Positions 55,206-64,000 of a DNA stretch of 64,000 nt are shown here, piece after piece. The translations under genes were made by a program, and so were the position numbers. Source of the stretch: a bacterium (GTDB lineage Bacteria; Pseudomonadota; Gammaproteobacteria; Pseudomonadales; Moraxellaceae); assembly GCA_029945725.1 (NCBI GenBank), contig JAQSDB010000002.1:372001-436000 (forward strand). Direction: 5' to 3'. Under the pieces are notes generated by a model, which was given only the letters and a program-made list of their open reading frames with translations, did no database searches and had not been told where the DNA came from. The number at the start of each line of letters is the position of its first letter. Position 1 is the stretch's first letter.

Positions 55206-56624
55206 ATGACGCTTTATTGCAAATACCACGCTCTGGAACCTGCTGACTGGCATTGCCACAGTTGCCTCGTCGATTTTTGTTCCACCTGTTCACCCGATCT
55301 GCCCGGAGACGAGGTTACGGTGCATTATTGCCCGCTCTGCAACGGTGAACTGCGTCCGCTGGGGGCCGCACATTCGGCCTCGCCATTCTGGCAGCGCCTG
55401 ACTGATTTCCTGCGTTACCCCTTCTCGCCTGCAGGGCTGGTGTTGCTGCTGCTGGCCTTTCTGGTGCCGGTTTTTCTCGGGGATACGGCGGTTGTTGCCT
55501 ATGCCTCGGGGGCGGTAGTCCTGCTGCTGGTCATCAAGTATGCGTGGACCGCACTGGAGCAGGTCTCCGGCGGAGATCTCGTTCCTGTCGGACCTGACAG
55601 GCTGGCCAAGGCCGAGAATAACGAGCTGGCCATCGGTGTGGGTGTATTGCTGGTGGGGCTGTGTGCCGCGACGGCTTATGTGTTCCTGAAATCGGCATTT
55701 TACGGCACGGTGCTGGCGGTACTGTTTCTGGCGCTGGTCCCCTCCATGCTGATCGCCGCTGCCACCAATCGCAGTTTCAACTCGGCCATGAATGCAGAAG
55801 GCCTGAAAGCTGCAGTGGCTGGCGTAGGGCCGGTCTATGTCGCCCTGGTATTGCTGTCGGTCCTGCTCTTTGCCGCCCTGCAATCCTTTGTCAGTATTTT
55901 TGCCGACATCCTGCCGGTCGCCTGGGGGCGTGCCATGGCACTGACAGCCTACAGCTACTTCACCATCGTCCTGTTCGCACTCTGTGGCTATGTGCTGTTC
56001 CAGTATCAGGAAGCACTGGGCTTTACGCCTCTGGGAGCGGCTGCCAAAGCCCGCAAGAACCACAAGCGGGGTGATCCGGTGATGGTCAGCGTGGAAATGT
56101 TCCTGAAAGAGGGGAACTACGCCAAGGCCACGGCAATCCTGAAAAGCGAAACGAATAAAAAAGGCGCCAACCTAACCAGCCATGAACGCTATCACAAGCT
56201 GATCTGGGCCATGAATGACGAACAGGCATTGCGGCAGCATGCCAATGTCTATTTCAAGGCGCTGCTGGAAAGCGGGCGGGATACCCAGGCGGCTTCTCTG
56301 CTGCGTGCGTATATACAGCGCTTTGAGGGTTACCGGCCGGATGATCCGGATGTCTGTTATGACCTCTCGGTGGCCTTTGAGCGCATGGGCGATTACAAGC
56401 TCGCGGTGCATGTGCTGAATGGCATGCACAAGGACTCTCCGCATTATCCTCGCCTGATCGAGGCCTATTTGCTGGCGGCACGAATACTGGCGGAGAAGCT
56501 CGGCCTGCCACAGAAAGGCCTGGCGCTGGTGCAGTTTCTCGATGGGCGCTTCAAGACCCACAAGAGTTATCCGGACATCCAGAAAGCCATGCGTGTCCTT
56601 TCCGCCCAGGTGAAACCGGCCTGA
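55206..56624 (+). CDS. B-box-like zinc-binding membrane protein with C-terminal helical repeats
   Basis: 472 residues. The N-terminus has a B-box/zinc-ribbon Cys/His array: C5-x2-H8, C17-x2-C20, C25-x2-C28 and C42-x2-C45. About five to six helices follow (FSPAGLVLLLLAFLVPVFL and onward to residue 285), then a soluble region of helical repeats like TPR/SEL (EMFLKEGNYAKATAILKSE, QAASLLRAYIQRFEG, YKLAVHVLNGM). The start is ATG 55206. It faces the rhomboid-like gene across a terminator; the two share a membrane core plus helical-repeat tail. Function unknown. Confidence 0.7.
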   Translation: MTLYCKYHALEPADWHCHSCLVDFCSTCSPDLPGDEVTVHYCPLCNGELRPLGAAHSASPFWQRLTDFLRYPFSPAGLVLLLLAFLVPVFLGDTAVVAYASGAVVLLLVIKYAWTALEQVSGGDLVPVGPDRLAKAENNELAIGVGVLLVGLCAATAYVFLKSAFYGTVLAVLFLALVPSMLIAAATNRSFNSAMNAEGLKAAVAGVGPVYVALVLLSVLLFAALQSFVSIFADILPVAWGRAMALTAYSYFTIVLFALCGYVLFQYQEALGFTPLGAAAKARKNHKRGDPVMVSVEMFLKEGNYAKATAILKSETNKKGANLTSHERYHKLIWAMNDEQALRQHANVYFKALLESGRDTQAASLLRAYIQRFEGYRPDDPDVCYDLSVAFERMGDYKLAVHVLNGMHKDSPHYPRLIEAYLLAARILAEKLGLPQKGLALVQFLDGRFKTHKSYPDIQKAMRVLSAQVKPA

Positions 56625-56634
56625 GATTGCTGGG

Positions 56635-56680
56635 GCCATAAAAAAGCCCGGACGGTGAACTGTCCGGGCTTTTTTATGGC
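56635..56680. terminator. Bidirectional terminator between the two membrane-repeat genes
   Basis: A perfect 19-bp inverted repeat (56635-56653 and 56662-56680) with an 8-nt loop and A/T outer arms, between convergent genes. Confidence 0.92.
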
Positions 56681-56735
56681 TGTTGCTGCTGGCGGTCCTG
56701 ACGTGCGTTCGCCCCGAGGCAACGCACGGGATTTT

Positions 56736-58154
56736 CTAGTGTGGGGACTTCGCCAGCTCCCGGTAGGTTTCAGCGCGGGAGGGATCATGCAGCTCTTCAA
56801 AGGCTTGCGAAAGCGAGTGCGCTGCCTTGGCCAGCAGGGCGTGGCTGGCTTTGCGTGCGAGCACGGTCTTCATGATTTTCTCCGCATCCTTGACCTCGCC
56901 TGCGCGGGCAAAGCGCATGACCAGCTTGAGGCAGACCTCGGTATCCAGCGCGCGCTTTTCCAGTGAAAGCTTGTCGTAATCACGATAAACCGGCAGGGCT
57001 ATGCGGGCACCCGTCTCGCTGTGCGTACTGAGCAGGAAAAGACGGCGACTGACAGCATCATAGGTGGTGCTGTCGGGATTCAGCTTTTCGATGTGATAAA
57101 GCTGCACCAGCACGCGCAGGTCTTGCGGATAGGCTTTGACCAGTTCGCGCAGGCGCTTTTGCGCCTCTGCAAACTCCATGCGGCCGATGGCATCCAGCGC
57201 GAGTTGCAGTTGTTCGCGATAACTTTGATCAAGGTCGGCTTCGGTTTCCGCCGGCGTCTCCACCATGATTGCCGCTTCGTGCGCGAACCAGCGCTGGTGC
57301 AAGGGATAGAGCAGCAGCCCGGTGGCAAAGCCGGCAATCTGGGCGGCGAACTCGGCAGGGCGCAACTCCGCCAGAAAATGTTGCGCCAGCAAAAAGCCCA
57401 GCCAGAGCACGGGAATCAGCAGCGCCGTGAATTGCACGGCGGCAAAATACTTCAGCGGCTGTGCACGGAAGTGCATGAGAAACACGCCGACCACGCCAGC
57501 TACCGCAGCGCCCGCACCGGCCAGTGGCAAGACGCCTCCGCCATTGACGAGCAGATAAGCCAGCGCACCGATAATGCCGCCGCCGAGAAAGCCGGTGAGC
57601 ACTGCGCCACTGCCGAGCGCAACTTCCACGGCCATGCCTGCCGTCAGCAGCAGCAAGAGCACGCCAGCGAACTGCACGGTATCAGGCTGCACCAGATTGA
57701 AGGTCAGCAGGGTGATGGGGCGGAAGTGTTCAGGATCGACGCCGAGTATCTCGGTCGCCAGCTTTTTGTGTTCAGCATCGAAGCGGTCACGGGCTGGCTG
57801 CCACTTGTCGAACACGTCGTTCTGCAGGTAATCCTTGCCATTCAGGCGTATGCCGTCGGCAAATTTTTCGTCGCTACCCATATGGTCGGCCAGCAAGGCG
57901 GTATTGCCCGCAGTCTTGGCTGCCCTGAGCTGGTCCAGGGTGCTGCGCTGCCCCGACTTGAGCATGTGCGTTTCATACAGCGGCCACTCAATGGCCAGCA
58001 ACTCCTGGCTGTATTGTTCGCGCAGCGCCTCCTGGCGTTGCCTGTCGGCGGGATGCCAGAGCAGAAACACGGCGCCGAGTACGAGGGCAATGCCCAGCAC
58101 CAGCCGGGGTGGTTGTTTCCAGTTGAAGTGATAATCAGCAGGCGTCAGGAACAT
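56736..58154 (-). CDS. Rhomboid-superfamily protein lacking catalytic residues, with C-terminal helical repeats
   Basis: 472 residues. One helix near residues 17-33, a roughly 110-residue soluble loop, then a rhomboid-like core of about five helices (residues 145-285), then a helical-repeat cytoplasmic region. Where rhomboid proteases have GASG the sequence reads GAGAAVAG (213-220), with Gly215 at the Ser place. The helix-6 His is replaced by Gln272 (AAQIAGFATG), and the helix-2 His/Asn motif is lost. It is therefore a predicted pseudoprotease that may bind membrane proteins. It is convergent with the B-box protein, which has the same length and a similar tail. Confidence 0.72.
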   Translation of the reverse strand: MFLTPADYHFNWKQPPRLVLGIALVLGAVFLLWHPADRQRQEALREQYSQELLAIEWPLYETHMLKSGQRSTLDQLRAAKTAGNTALLADHMGSDEKFADGIRLNGKDYLQNDVFDKWQPARDRFDAEHKKLATEILGVDPEHFRPITLLTFNLVQPDTVQFAGVLLLLLTAGMAVEVALGSGAVLTGFLGGGIIGALAYLLVNGGGVLPLAGAGAAVAGVVGVFLMHFRAQPLKYFAAVQFTALLIPVLWLGFLLAQHFLAELRPAEFAAQIAGFATGLLLYPLHQRWFAHEAAIMVETPAETEADLDQSYREQLQLALDAIGRMEFAEAQKRLRELVKAYPQDLRVLVQLYHIEKLNPDSTTYDAVSRRLFLLSTHSETGARIALPVYRDYDKLSLEKRALDTEVCLKLVMRFARAGEVKDAEKIMKTVLARKASHALLAKAAHSLSQAFEELHDPSRAETYRELAKSPH

Positions 58155-58517
58155 GATTTTTTTGGTTGTCTGGTGGGCAAGGCATGCCGGCCATCATAGC
58201 GACTCGGGCCTGGCTCTTCATCTGTCCGCGCTCCCTGTCTGTGTGCATCACTGCACAATCAGGATGGCTGGCGACCGAAGGCCGGTTATCCGGTGCGAAA
58301 GGCATTGGTGTGAGGGGCTGTGCTGACGGCATGATGCATCCGGACCGGATGCCGCCATTAATGCCACCATCAATACGCCCTGAGAATTCCGGGCTGATGC
58401 CTGCATTCGCCTGACAAGACATGAGCAATGGCTAATTCCCGCGACTCCTCTAAGCTTTCTGGTGACGGCTCATTGGCGGGGGCACGGTGGTCGCGGCTGA
58501 CGCAGGAGTGATATTTG
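58155..58517. other. 363-bp intergenic region between divergent genes
   Basis: It should contain the promoters of the rhomboid-like gene (to the left) and the unknown gene (to the right). I see AGGAG at 58504 as the ribosome site of the latter. Short frames present here have no conserved features, and no repeat or hairpin stands out. Confidence 0.5.
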
Positions 58518-59219
58518 ATGCAGGTGGCTTACCAGTTCCACTTTGATAATGGCCAGGAAAAACGGTTTACCCTGACACTGGATCCGGTATCTCTGGAGTC
58601 GGTTGATCCGCTGCCGGCGAACCTGCCGGCATGGACGGCACTCGGTTTTGAACAGTGCGTACATTGTCCGCTGGATGTGGCAAAGACGCCGTTGTGTCCC
58701 CTGGCGGCGCGCATTTCACAGGCGGTCGATGTCTTCGAGGATGTGTTGTCGCATGACAAGGTCGAGGTCGTGGTGCTGACCGATGAGCGCGAAGTGCGCG
58801 TCACTACCACGGCTCAGCGCGCAACCAGTGCATTGCTCGGGCTTATTTCTGCCACCAGTGCTTGTCCGTATACGGTGTATCTCAAACCCATGGCGCGCTT
58901 CCATCTTCCTTTTGCCAGCGAAGAAGAAACGATTTATCGCGCCGTTACCATGTATTTGCTGGCGCGGTATTTTCAGAAGGGTGACAGCGACAGGCTGGAT
59001 GCACGTCTGGAGGGGCTGACGTCGATTTACAGGAATCTGCAGATAGTCAATGCCGCTACGGCAAGGCGCTTGCGTGCTGCCTCGCAGGAAGGCGATGCGG
59101 CAGTGAATGCCATTATTCTGCTGGATTTGTATGCCAAGGCGCTGCCGGCAGTGATTGCCGACAGTGTGGATGAAGTACGTTACCTGTTCAGGGATTATCT
59201 GCAGCCACCGGGTTCCTGA
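58518..59219 (+). CDS. Conserved-looking protein of unknown function
   Basis: 233 residues from ATG 58518, with AGGAG nine bases upstream; a TTG one codon earlier is less likely. The N-terminal half is beta-rich (YQFHFDNGQEKRFTL) and includes a Cys motif C-x2-C-x10-C (CVHCPLDVAKTPLCPL). The C-terminal half is helical. There is no signal peptide or membrane helix, so it should be cytoplasmic. It is convergent with the output-less response regulator and may join that signalling group, but this is only by position. Confidence 0.6.
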   Translation: MQVAYQFHFDNGQEKRFTLTLDPVSLESVDPLPANLPAWTALGFEQCVHCPLDVAKTPLCPLAARISQAVDVFEDVLSHDKVEVVVLTDEREVRVTTTAQRATSALLGLISATSACPYTVYLKPMARFHLPFASEEETIYRAVTMYLLARYFQKGDSDRLDARLEGLTSIYRNLQIVNAATARRLRAASQEGDAAVNAIILLDLYAKALPAVIADSVDEVRYLFRDYLQPPGS

Positions 59220-59264
59220 CCGGGTCAAGGGTGGCATTTCGCGGGTTTTTACTTTGCCTGTCAC

Positions 59265-59801
59265 TCACATTTCGTGATCAATGTCGTCGATGATGATATA
59301 GCCGTCATCAGAGCGATTGACGTGGGTGATGCCAGGGCTTTCTTCTTCCAGACGCTGCAGCTCCATTTTCTGGCGCATGATTATTTTCTGTTGCTCATTC
59401 ACCTGAGCCAGCAGGCGATGATTGGTTTTCAGCAGCTCTGCGTATTCCAGGGTTTTTCTCAGGGTCATGACGAGATCAATGTCATCCCAGGGTTTGGGAA
59501 TAAAGCGGTAGATTTCTGCCTCGTTGATGGCGGCGAGCAAGCCGCCGACATCGGTATAACCGCTCAGGATAATGCGGATGGCCTCTGGCTGCCGCTCTCT
59601 GGCTATTTTCAGGAAACTGACACCATCCATTCTCGGCATGCGGTAGTCGGACACGATCAGGCTGTAGGAGTGGGTGTCCAGTGCCGCCACGGCATCTTCC
59701 GGGCGTTCAAAAATATCCACGGTGCAGTCCGGAATCTTGATGGTTCTTTTCAGTGCCTTGAGAATGCTGGGCTCATCATCCAGCAGCAGCAATCGTGTCA
59801 T
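59265..59801 (-). CDS. Response regulator receiver protein without an output domain
   Basis: 178 residues. The receiver has the acidic pair Asp8-Asp9 (LLLLDDEPS), the phospho-acceptor Asp52 (IVSDYRMP), a Ser in IILSGYTD and the Lys in FIPKPWDD. Its sequence resembles RpfG-type receivers, but the following 55 residues are only a coiled-coil segment (LLAQVNEQQKIIMRQKMELQ) without HD-GYP or DNA-binding domain. It lies 72 bp after the histidine kinase on the same strand, so the kinase is its likely partner. Confidence 0.9.
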   Translation of the reverse strand: MTRLLLLDDEPSILKALKRTIKIPDCTVDIFERPEDAVAALDTHSYSLIVSDYRMPRMDGVSFLKIARERQPEAIRIILSGYTDVGGLLAAINEAEIYRFIPKPWDDIDLVMTLRKTLEYAELLKTNHRLLAQVNEQQKIIMRQKMELQRLEEESPGITHVNRSDDGYIIIDDIDHEM

Positions 59802-59873
59802 GGTGAGTGTTCCTTTTCTCTTGTGCGATGATCAAATCCTAACAGTGGTACCTGCATTTTCAGATTGCGGTCA

Positions 59874-61712
59874 TTACGGAATACAGGCGTCCGCTGGCGG
59901 CGTGACCGGCAGCCATATCGTGAAGCAGGTGCCTGTACCGGGAGTGCTGGTAACGTCGATGCGGCCATGGTGGCGCTGGATAATGCCGTAGGAAAGAGAG
60001 AGCCCGAGACCGGTGCCGGAGCCTATGGGCTTGGTGGTGAAAAAGGGATCAAAGATGCGATGCAGGCAGGACTCGGGAATGCCGCTGCCGTTATCTTCGA
60101 TGCGCACAAAAACCAGATCATCAACGCGGCCGGTATGAATGCTGATGCGGCCTTCTTTTTCTATGGCCTGCGCGGCATTCACCAGCAGGTTCATGAAGAC
60201 CTGATTGATCTGTCCGGCCACACACTCCACCAGCGGAAGTTCGCCGTAGACTTTTACGAGCTCGGCCTTGTGCCGGAATTCATTGCGCAGGATGTTGAGG
60301 GTGCTGTCCAGGCACTGGTGCAGATCCGTCATCTGCATGGTGGCGTCGCCACTGCGTGAAAAGTTGCGCAGGTCCTGCACAATCTGCCGTACCCGCTCCA
60401 GTCCTTCGCGTGATTCCTCGAGAATTTCACTGATTTCCCGGGTTTGCTCCTCTGCTTCGGCTGCCGGTAACAAGGGCCCGGCGCCGTGGCTGGCGGCCAG
60501 GGCTTCGCCGCGGGCAATCACCTCCTGCAGGCTGTAAAAATGTCGTTTCAGTGCATTGATATTACTGCCGAGAAAGCTGACGGGATTATTGATTTCATGA
60601 GCGACACCCGCGGCCAACTGGCCCAGTGAGGCAAGCTTGTCGGTGTGCTGCAGTTGCTGGCGGGTATCGCGTAATTCGGCAATAAGACGGGTGTGGTCCT
60701 CGCGCTCCATGGCGAGAAACTGGTTGCTGAGCCGGAGATCCTCCCGGATTTCCATGTTTTCCAGCGCCTTGAAAGTGAGGGTGGCCAACTGGTGACTGTT
60801 GGCGATGTCCTGCTCGCTGAAGCGCTGGCGGGGGGCGCTTTCGGTGGGCGTTGAGCTGCGCAGGTAAAGCCGTGCGCGTAAACCCTGATGGGTACGAATC
60901 TTCAGTTCCAGCAGGGAGATCGGGCCGTCCCTGCCGGGAATTTCCCAGCGCGAAACGGCTTCATCCTCCTGCGGGTGCCATGCCAGTGCCCGGGTCAGCT
61001 CCGCCTCGGGAAAATTCTGGTGCAGCCACTGAAAGGCCTCGCCGCTTTTACGGTAGAGCCGTATGCCGGCGCTTTCCAGATTGCAGACAATGCGTACGCG
61101 CGTGAGCAGGCCGAGATGAATACTCGGATCGCTGAAGTGAAGCTGTGATTGCTGCTCCAGCTGGTGCAGCCACTCCAGGCTCTCGGCCAGAATGGCCTGA
61201 TACTGCGAGGTACGCCGCATGGCTTTCTGCGCCGCTGCAATGTCTTGGGTCTGTGCCAGCAGGAGACAAATACTGTGCAGGGCGGCCTGATCGCAGCCCA
61301 GGGCCAGGATCAGGCCGGGATGGGGTGGATTGCGCCAGCTCAGGGTCAGGCTGCAGTCAGTGGCGGGAGACCAGCAGGCGGCCCACAGGGTTTCATGCGG
61401 AGCCGGTTCGCCTGCGGCAGAGGCTTTTTGTTCCAGCTCGCCCGTGGCCTTGCGCTCGTACAGCCATTCCGTTTCTGTACTGCCAAGACCATCGCAGCAG
61501 ACCGCCTGCGGCTGGCCGAAATGTGCCGGCCAGCTCAATACTCCTGCCACGGCCCCCGTTGCCTCCAGTATCCGGTCAAGAATCCCGCTACCGGTACGCG
61601 CATTTTTTTCAGCGATGCACGCCAGTAGCGATGGCAGGATGCGGCTGAGGGGTGAGGGCAGGGAGTGCAGCGGTCCGGCATCCATATAAGGGGTCACTAC
61701 GGCAGGCATCAT
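59874..61712 (-). CDS. Soluble histidine kinase
   Basis: 612 residues from ATG 61712, without membrane helices. The long N-terminal region includes GAF-like sensory segments. The H-box is AAGVAHEINNPV with phospho-acceptor His372; the ATPase domain has the N-box NQVFMNLLVNAAQA, DNGSGIP and GTGLGLSLSYGI. A coiled coil precedes the H-box. It probably senses a cytoplasmic signal and phosphorylates the response regulator just downstream. The longer upstream frame (from 61889) looks untranslated. Confidence 0.9.
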   Translation of the reverse strand: MMPAVVTPYMDAGPLHSLPSPLSRILPSLLACIAEKNARTGSGILDRILEATGAVAGVLSWPAHFGQPQAVCCDGLGSTETEWLYERKATGELEQKASAAGEPAPHETLWAACWSPATDCSLTLSWRNPPHPGLILALGCDQAALHSICLLLAQTQDIAAAQKAMRRTSQYQAILAESLEWLHQLEQQSQLHFSDPSIHLGLLTRVRIVCNLESAGIRLYRKSGEAFQWLHQNFPEAELTRALAWHPQEDEAVSRWEIPGRDGPISLLELKIRTHQGLRARLYLRSSTPTESAPRQRFSEQDIANSHQLATLTFKALENMEIREDLRLSNQFLAMEREDHTRLIAELRDTRQQLQHTDKLASLGQLAAGVAHEINNPVSFLGSNINALKRHFYSLQEVIARGEALAASHGAGPLLPAAEAEEQTREISEILEESREGLERVRQIVQDLRNFSRSGDATMQMTDLHQCLDSTLNILRNEFRHKAELVKVYGELPLVECVAGQINQVFMNLLVNAAQAIEKEGRISIHTGRVDDLVFVRIEDNGSGIPESCLHRIFDPFFTTKPIGSGTGLGLSLSYGIIQRHHGRIDVTSTPGTGTCFTIWLPVTPPADACIP

Positions 61713-61891
61713 TTGTTGGGTATACGGGGAAAAGCGTAGATGGCTTTGACGCCGCTCGCCATGCAAGTGGCCGTTATTCAGGCCCTTCTGTCGACCGTCT
61801 GGTTGAGTTGATGCACACCGGTTTGTTATAAGTGCCTGCCCGAAAAACATATGCCGGTCGGCCCCTTCCCTATTCCGGTCAGGATGCACGC

Positions 61892-62773
61892 ATGTCTCAT
61901 CTTCTGGGCCTTGCCCGCCAGCGCTCCCTACGGGTTTTGCTTGTCGTGTTGCTGGCTGTCGGCCTTGATGGCTGCGGTGGTCTGTACAAGGAAGCCGGCC
62001 GGCGTTTTGCCGGCAATCTCACCTCTGCCATGACGGATAACGATGATCCGGCAATTGTCGAGGCCGGGTCGGCAACCTATTTGCTGCTGCTCGATGCGCT
62101 GGTGCGGCAGGAGCCGGGCAATCCGGTTTTCCGTCAGGCTGCTGCGGCGCTCAACAGTGCCTATGCCGGTGCCTTCGTCAAAGACCCGAAGCGGGCCGCC
62201 GCGCTGACCGACAAGGCGCTTGCCTACGGCCTTGAGGCGCTGTGCCTGCAGCAGGAAAAGCTCTGCAAGCTGCGCGAGATGCCGGTGGAAGAGCTGCGGC
62301 AAAAGCTGGCCGTGCTGAAAACGGATGATGTGCCCTCGCTCTATACCGCAGGCTCGGCCTGGGCCGGCTGGATACAGGCGCACAGCGATGACTTCAATGC
62401 CGTGGCCGACATGCCGCGGGTGGAAGCCCTGATGCAACGCGTGGTGGAACTGGACGAAGCGTATCAGGGCGGTGCCGCACATCTTTACCTTGGCGTGATG
62501 GCCACGGCCATTCCGCCGGCGCTGGGCGGGCGGCCGGAAGCCGGCAAGATGCATTTTGAAAAGGCCATCGCCTTGTCCGCAGGCCATAACCTCATGGCCC
62601 GCGTCTATTACGCCAAAAACTATGCCCGCGGCGTGTATGATCGCGAGCTGCATGACCGCCTGCTCAATGAAGTGCTGGCGGCTGATCCGCACTGGCCCGG
62701 CTGGACCCTCGGCAACATGCTTGCCCGGCAGGAAGCTGCGGCCCTGCTGAAGTCGGCGGATGACTTTTTCTGA
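61892..62773 (+). CDS. TRAP transporter TatT-component family lipoprotein
   Basis: 293 residues with an N-terminal hydrophobic segment and a probable lipobox ending LDGCGG. The mature part is helical with TPR-like pairing (ALMQRVVELDEAYQGGAAHL, GKMHFEKAIALSAGHNLM), matching the T-component family that associates with TRAP binding proteins. It lies 80 bp before the DctP gene, supporting this. The lipobox is non-canonical (Asp at -2), so lipidation is not certain. Confidence 0.82.
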   Translation: MSHLLGLARQRSLRVLLVVLLAVGLDGCGGLYKEAGRRFAGNLTSAMTDNDDPAIVEAGSATYLLLLDALVRQEPGNPVFRQAAAALNSAYAGAFVKDPKRAAALTDKALAYGLEALCLQQEKLCKLREMPVEELRQKLAVLKTDDVPSLYTAGSAWAGWIQAHSDDFNAVADMPRVEALMQRVVELDEAYQGGAAHLYLGVMATAIPPALGGRPEAGKMHFEKAIALSAGHNLMARVYYAKNYARGVYDRELHDRLLNEVLAADPHWPGWTLGNMLARQEAAALLKSADDFF

Positions 62774-62853
62774 AGGTCCGCACTGGTTTTTGATGCCGCT
62801 TTTTCTTTTGGCATCGGTTTCGAACACACCGCATTGTTGACCTGGAGTATCCC

Positions 62854-63858
62854 ATGAAGAGGAATTGCCTGGCCGTTCTGGCTCTCGGCCTCAGCCTGCT
62901 GGTTTCTGCCGCAGACGCCCAAATCCTGAAAATCGCCACGCTCTCGCCCGATGGTTCCGGCTGGATGACAAAAATGCGTGCCGGTGCTGCCGACATCAAG
63001 ACGCGCACCGAGGGCCGGGTAGAGTTCAAGTTCTACACCGGCGGCACCATGGGCAATGACAAAGCCGTGCTCAACAAGATCAAGATCGGCCAGTTGCAGG
63101 GGGGTGCCATCACCGGCGGCAGCCTGGCCGATGCGGCACGTGACATCCAGGTGTATTCGTTGCCGCTGAAATTCCACAACTTTGACGAAGTGGATTATGT
63201 ACGCAGCAAGATGGATGCGGGCCTGTCGAAGGCACTGGAAGACGGCGGCTTTGTGAACTTCGGTTTTGCCGAAGGTGGCTTTGCCTATGCCATGTCGAAA
63301 AGCACACCGGTTCCGTCCATTACGGTGTTGCGCAAACAGCGCGTGTGGATTCCGGACAATGATCACCAGTCCGAAGAAGCCATGAAAATATTCCAGGTGA
63401 CGCCGGTGCCGTTGTCGCTGGCCGATGTGCTGCCCAGCCTGCAGACCGGTATTATCGATACGGTGGCCTCCTCGCCGATAGCCACGGTCGCCCTGCAGTG
63501 GCACACCCAGGTGAAATACATCACCGAAATACCGCTGAGTTATTTTGTCGGCACACTCGCCATCGACAAGAAATCCTTCGCCAGGATTTCACCGGCCGAC
63601 CAGGCAGTGGTGCGCGAGGTGATGAACAAGGTGTTTGTCGAGGTCAACACGCAGAACCGCAAGGACAATGTGGCTGCCTACAACGCCTTGCTGAAGCAGG
63701 GCATCAAGCCGGTGAAGCCGAACGTTGCCGAAACAGCCGAGTGGGAAAAATACGCCGAGCTGGCCAGCACAGCGATGATCAGGGACGGCATTGTCAGCCA
63801 GCCGGCGGCGACGCAGATGAGCACCGCGCTGGCCGCCTTTCGCAGTGGAAAAAAATAA
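62854..63858 (+). CDS. dctP: TRAP transporter substrate-binding protein (DctP family)
   Basis: 334 residues with a signal peptide ending VSAADA. The body has the DctP pattern: LKIATLSPDGSGW, FYTGGTMGNDKAVLNKI, GSLADAARDIQV, and YFVGTLAIDKKSFARI. It binds the ligand in the periplasm, probably a carboxylate, and delivers it to DctQM. It stands between the TatT-like gene and dctQ. The ligand cannot be told from the sequence. Confidence 0.93.
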   Translation: MKRNCLAVLALGLSLLVSAADAQILKIATLSPDGSGWMTKMRAGAADIKTRTEGRVEFKFYTGGTMGNDKAVLNKIKIGQLQGGAITGGSLADAARDIQVYSLPLKFHNFDEVDYVRSKMDAGLSKALEDGGFVNFGFAEGGFAYAMSKSTPVPSITVLRKQRVWIPDNDHQSEEAMKIFQVTPVPLSLADVLPSLQTGIIDTVASSPIATVALQWHTQVKYITEIPLSYFVGTLAIDKKSFARISPADQAVVREVMNKVFVEVNTQNRKDNVAAYNALLKQGIKPVKPNVAETAEWEKYAELASTAMIRDGIVSQPAATQMSTALAAFRSGKK

Positions 63859-64000
63859 ATGAAGTCGTGGCTTGCGCGCAGCTTGCGCGCCTTGTACTGG
63901 CTCGAAGACGGCGTGCTGGTGGTATTGCTGCTGTCCATGATCGGTGTGGCGGTGACACAGATTGTCCTGCGCAACGGTTTTGACGGCGGCTTTCTCTGGG
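63859..64000 (+). CDS. dctQ: TRAP transporter small permease subunit, N-terminal part (DctQ)
   Basis: The frame starts with ATG 63859 directly after the dctP stop and is open to the window end (47 residues seen). A basic start (MKSWLARSLRALYWLED) leads into the first transmembrane helix (GVLVVLLLSMIGVAVTQIVL), followed by the NGFDGGF segment expected for DctQ. The rest of the gene and a dctM gene should follow outside the window. Confidence 0.85.
   Translation, partial: MKSWLARSLRALYWLEDGVLVVLLLSMIGVAVTQIVLRNGFDGGFLW

Noticed and set aside
58166-58414. 82-codon frame in the intergenic region
   Set aside because: No signal peptide, domain or ribosome site, and its composition looks random. 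It may only reflect GC-rich sequence.

Overview
The window reads as a continuous stretch of chromosome from a moderately high-GC Gammaproteobacterium, most likely of the order Pseudomonadales. This is an inference from gene order and protein flavour; no search was run. The order argF-argD / grxD / peroxiredoxin / rnt-pyrC / argG resembles the Pseudomonas arrangement. The pgi / UDP-glucose-dehydrogenase-like / galE trio recalls the flank of Acinetobacter capsule loci, and an rnfB-like gene close to nth also recalls Moraxellaceae. I saw no rRNA, tRNA, insertion sequence, integrase or CRISPR array. Almost all of the window is coding, with many 1-4 bp stop/start overlaps.

Layout. 1-5.1 kb: sugar-nucleotide genes (3' end of pgi, a UDP-glucose dehydrogenase homologue with altered active-site motifs, galE), a VanZ-like membrane protein and glpK, closed by a strong bidirectional terminator. 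5.1-8.8 kb: argD-argF, grxD and a typical 2-Cys peroxiredoxin. 9.0-13.1 kb: a four-gene Anbu operon (circularly permuted ATP-grasp, alpha-E, transglutaminase-like, proteasome-related Anbu peptidase). 13.1-19.9 kb: rnt-pyrC, a membrane GGDEF diguanylate cyclase, argG, and a REC-PAS-GGDEF-EAL protein whose catalytic motifs are degraded.

20.1-30.0 kb is the most unusual part: a four-gene surface/envelope cluster. Three secreted DUF11-type proteins with related ends precede a 2138-residue protein that combines Ig-like/DUF11 modules, an internal OmpA-type peptidoglycan-binding domain, a predicted long beta-barrel and a basic C-terminal tail. I propose that it makes and anchors a surface structure; this is untested. 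30.0-37.8 kb: an AraC regulator divergent from a likely catabolic operon (flavin monooxygenase, SBF-type transporter, two SDR enzymes, TSUP permease, amidohydrolase).

38-48 kb is a mixed housekeeping/accessory stretch: nth, SDR, a beta-barrel-like protein, a solo RnfB-like ferredoxin protein, two alpha/beta hydrolases, a class II aldolase-like protein, tcdA, a DUF2721 protein, and a tight START-domain / RNase T2 / macro-domain group. 48.1-53.6 kb is an iron-uptake island: a PepSY protein, a PiuC-type dioxygenase and a TonB-dependent siderophore receptor, divergent from tonB-exbB-exbD across one Fur box. 53.7-64 kb: an NDH-2-like oxidoreductase, two convergent membrane-plus-helical-repeat proteins (one a rhomboid-fold protein without catalytic residues), an unknown protein, a histidine kinase with an output-less response regulator, and the start of a TRAP transporter operon that runs off the end.
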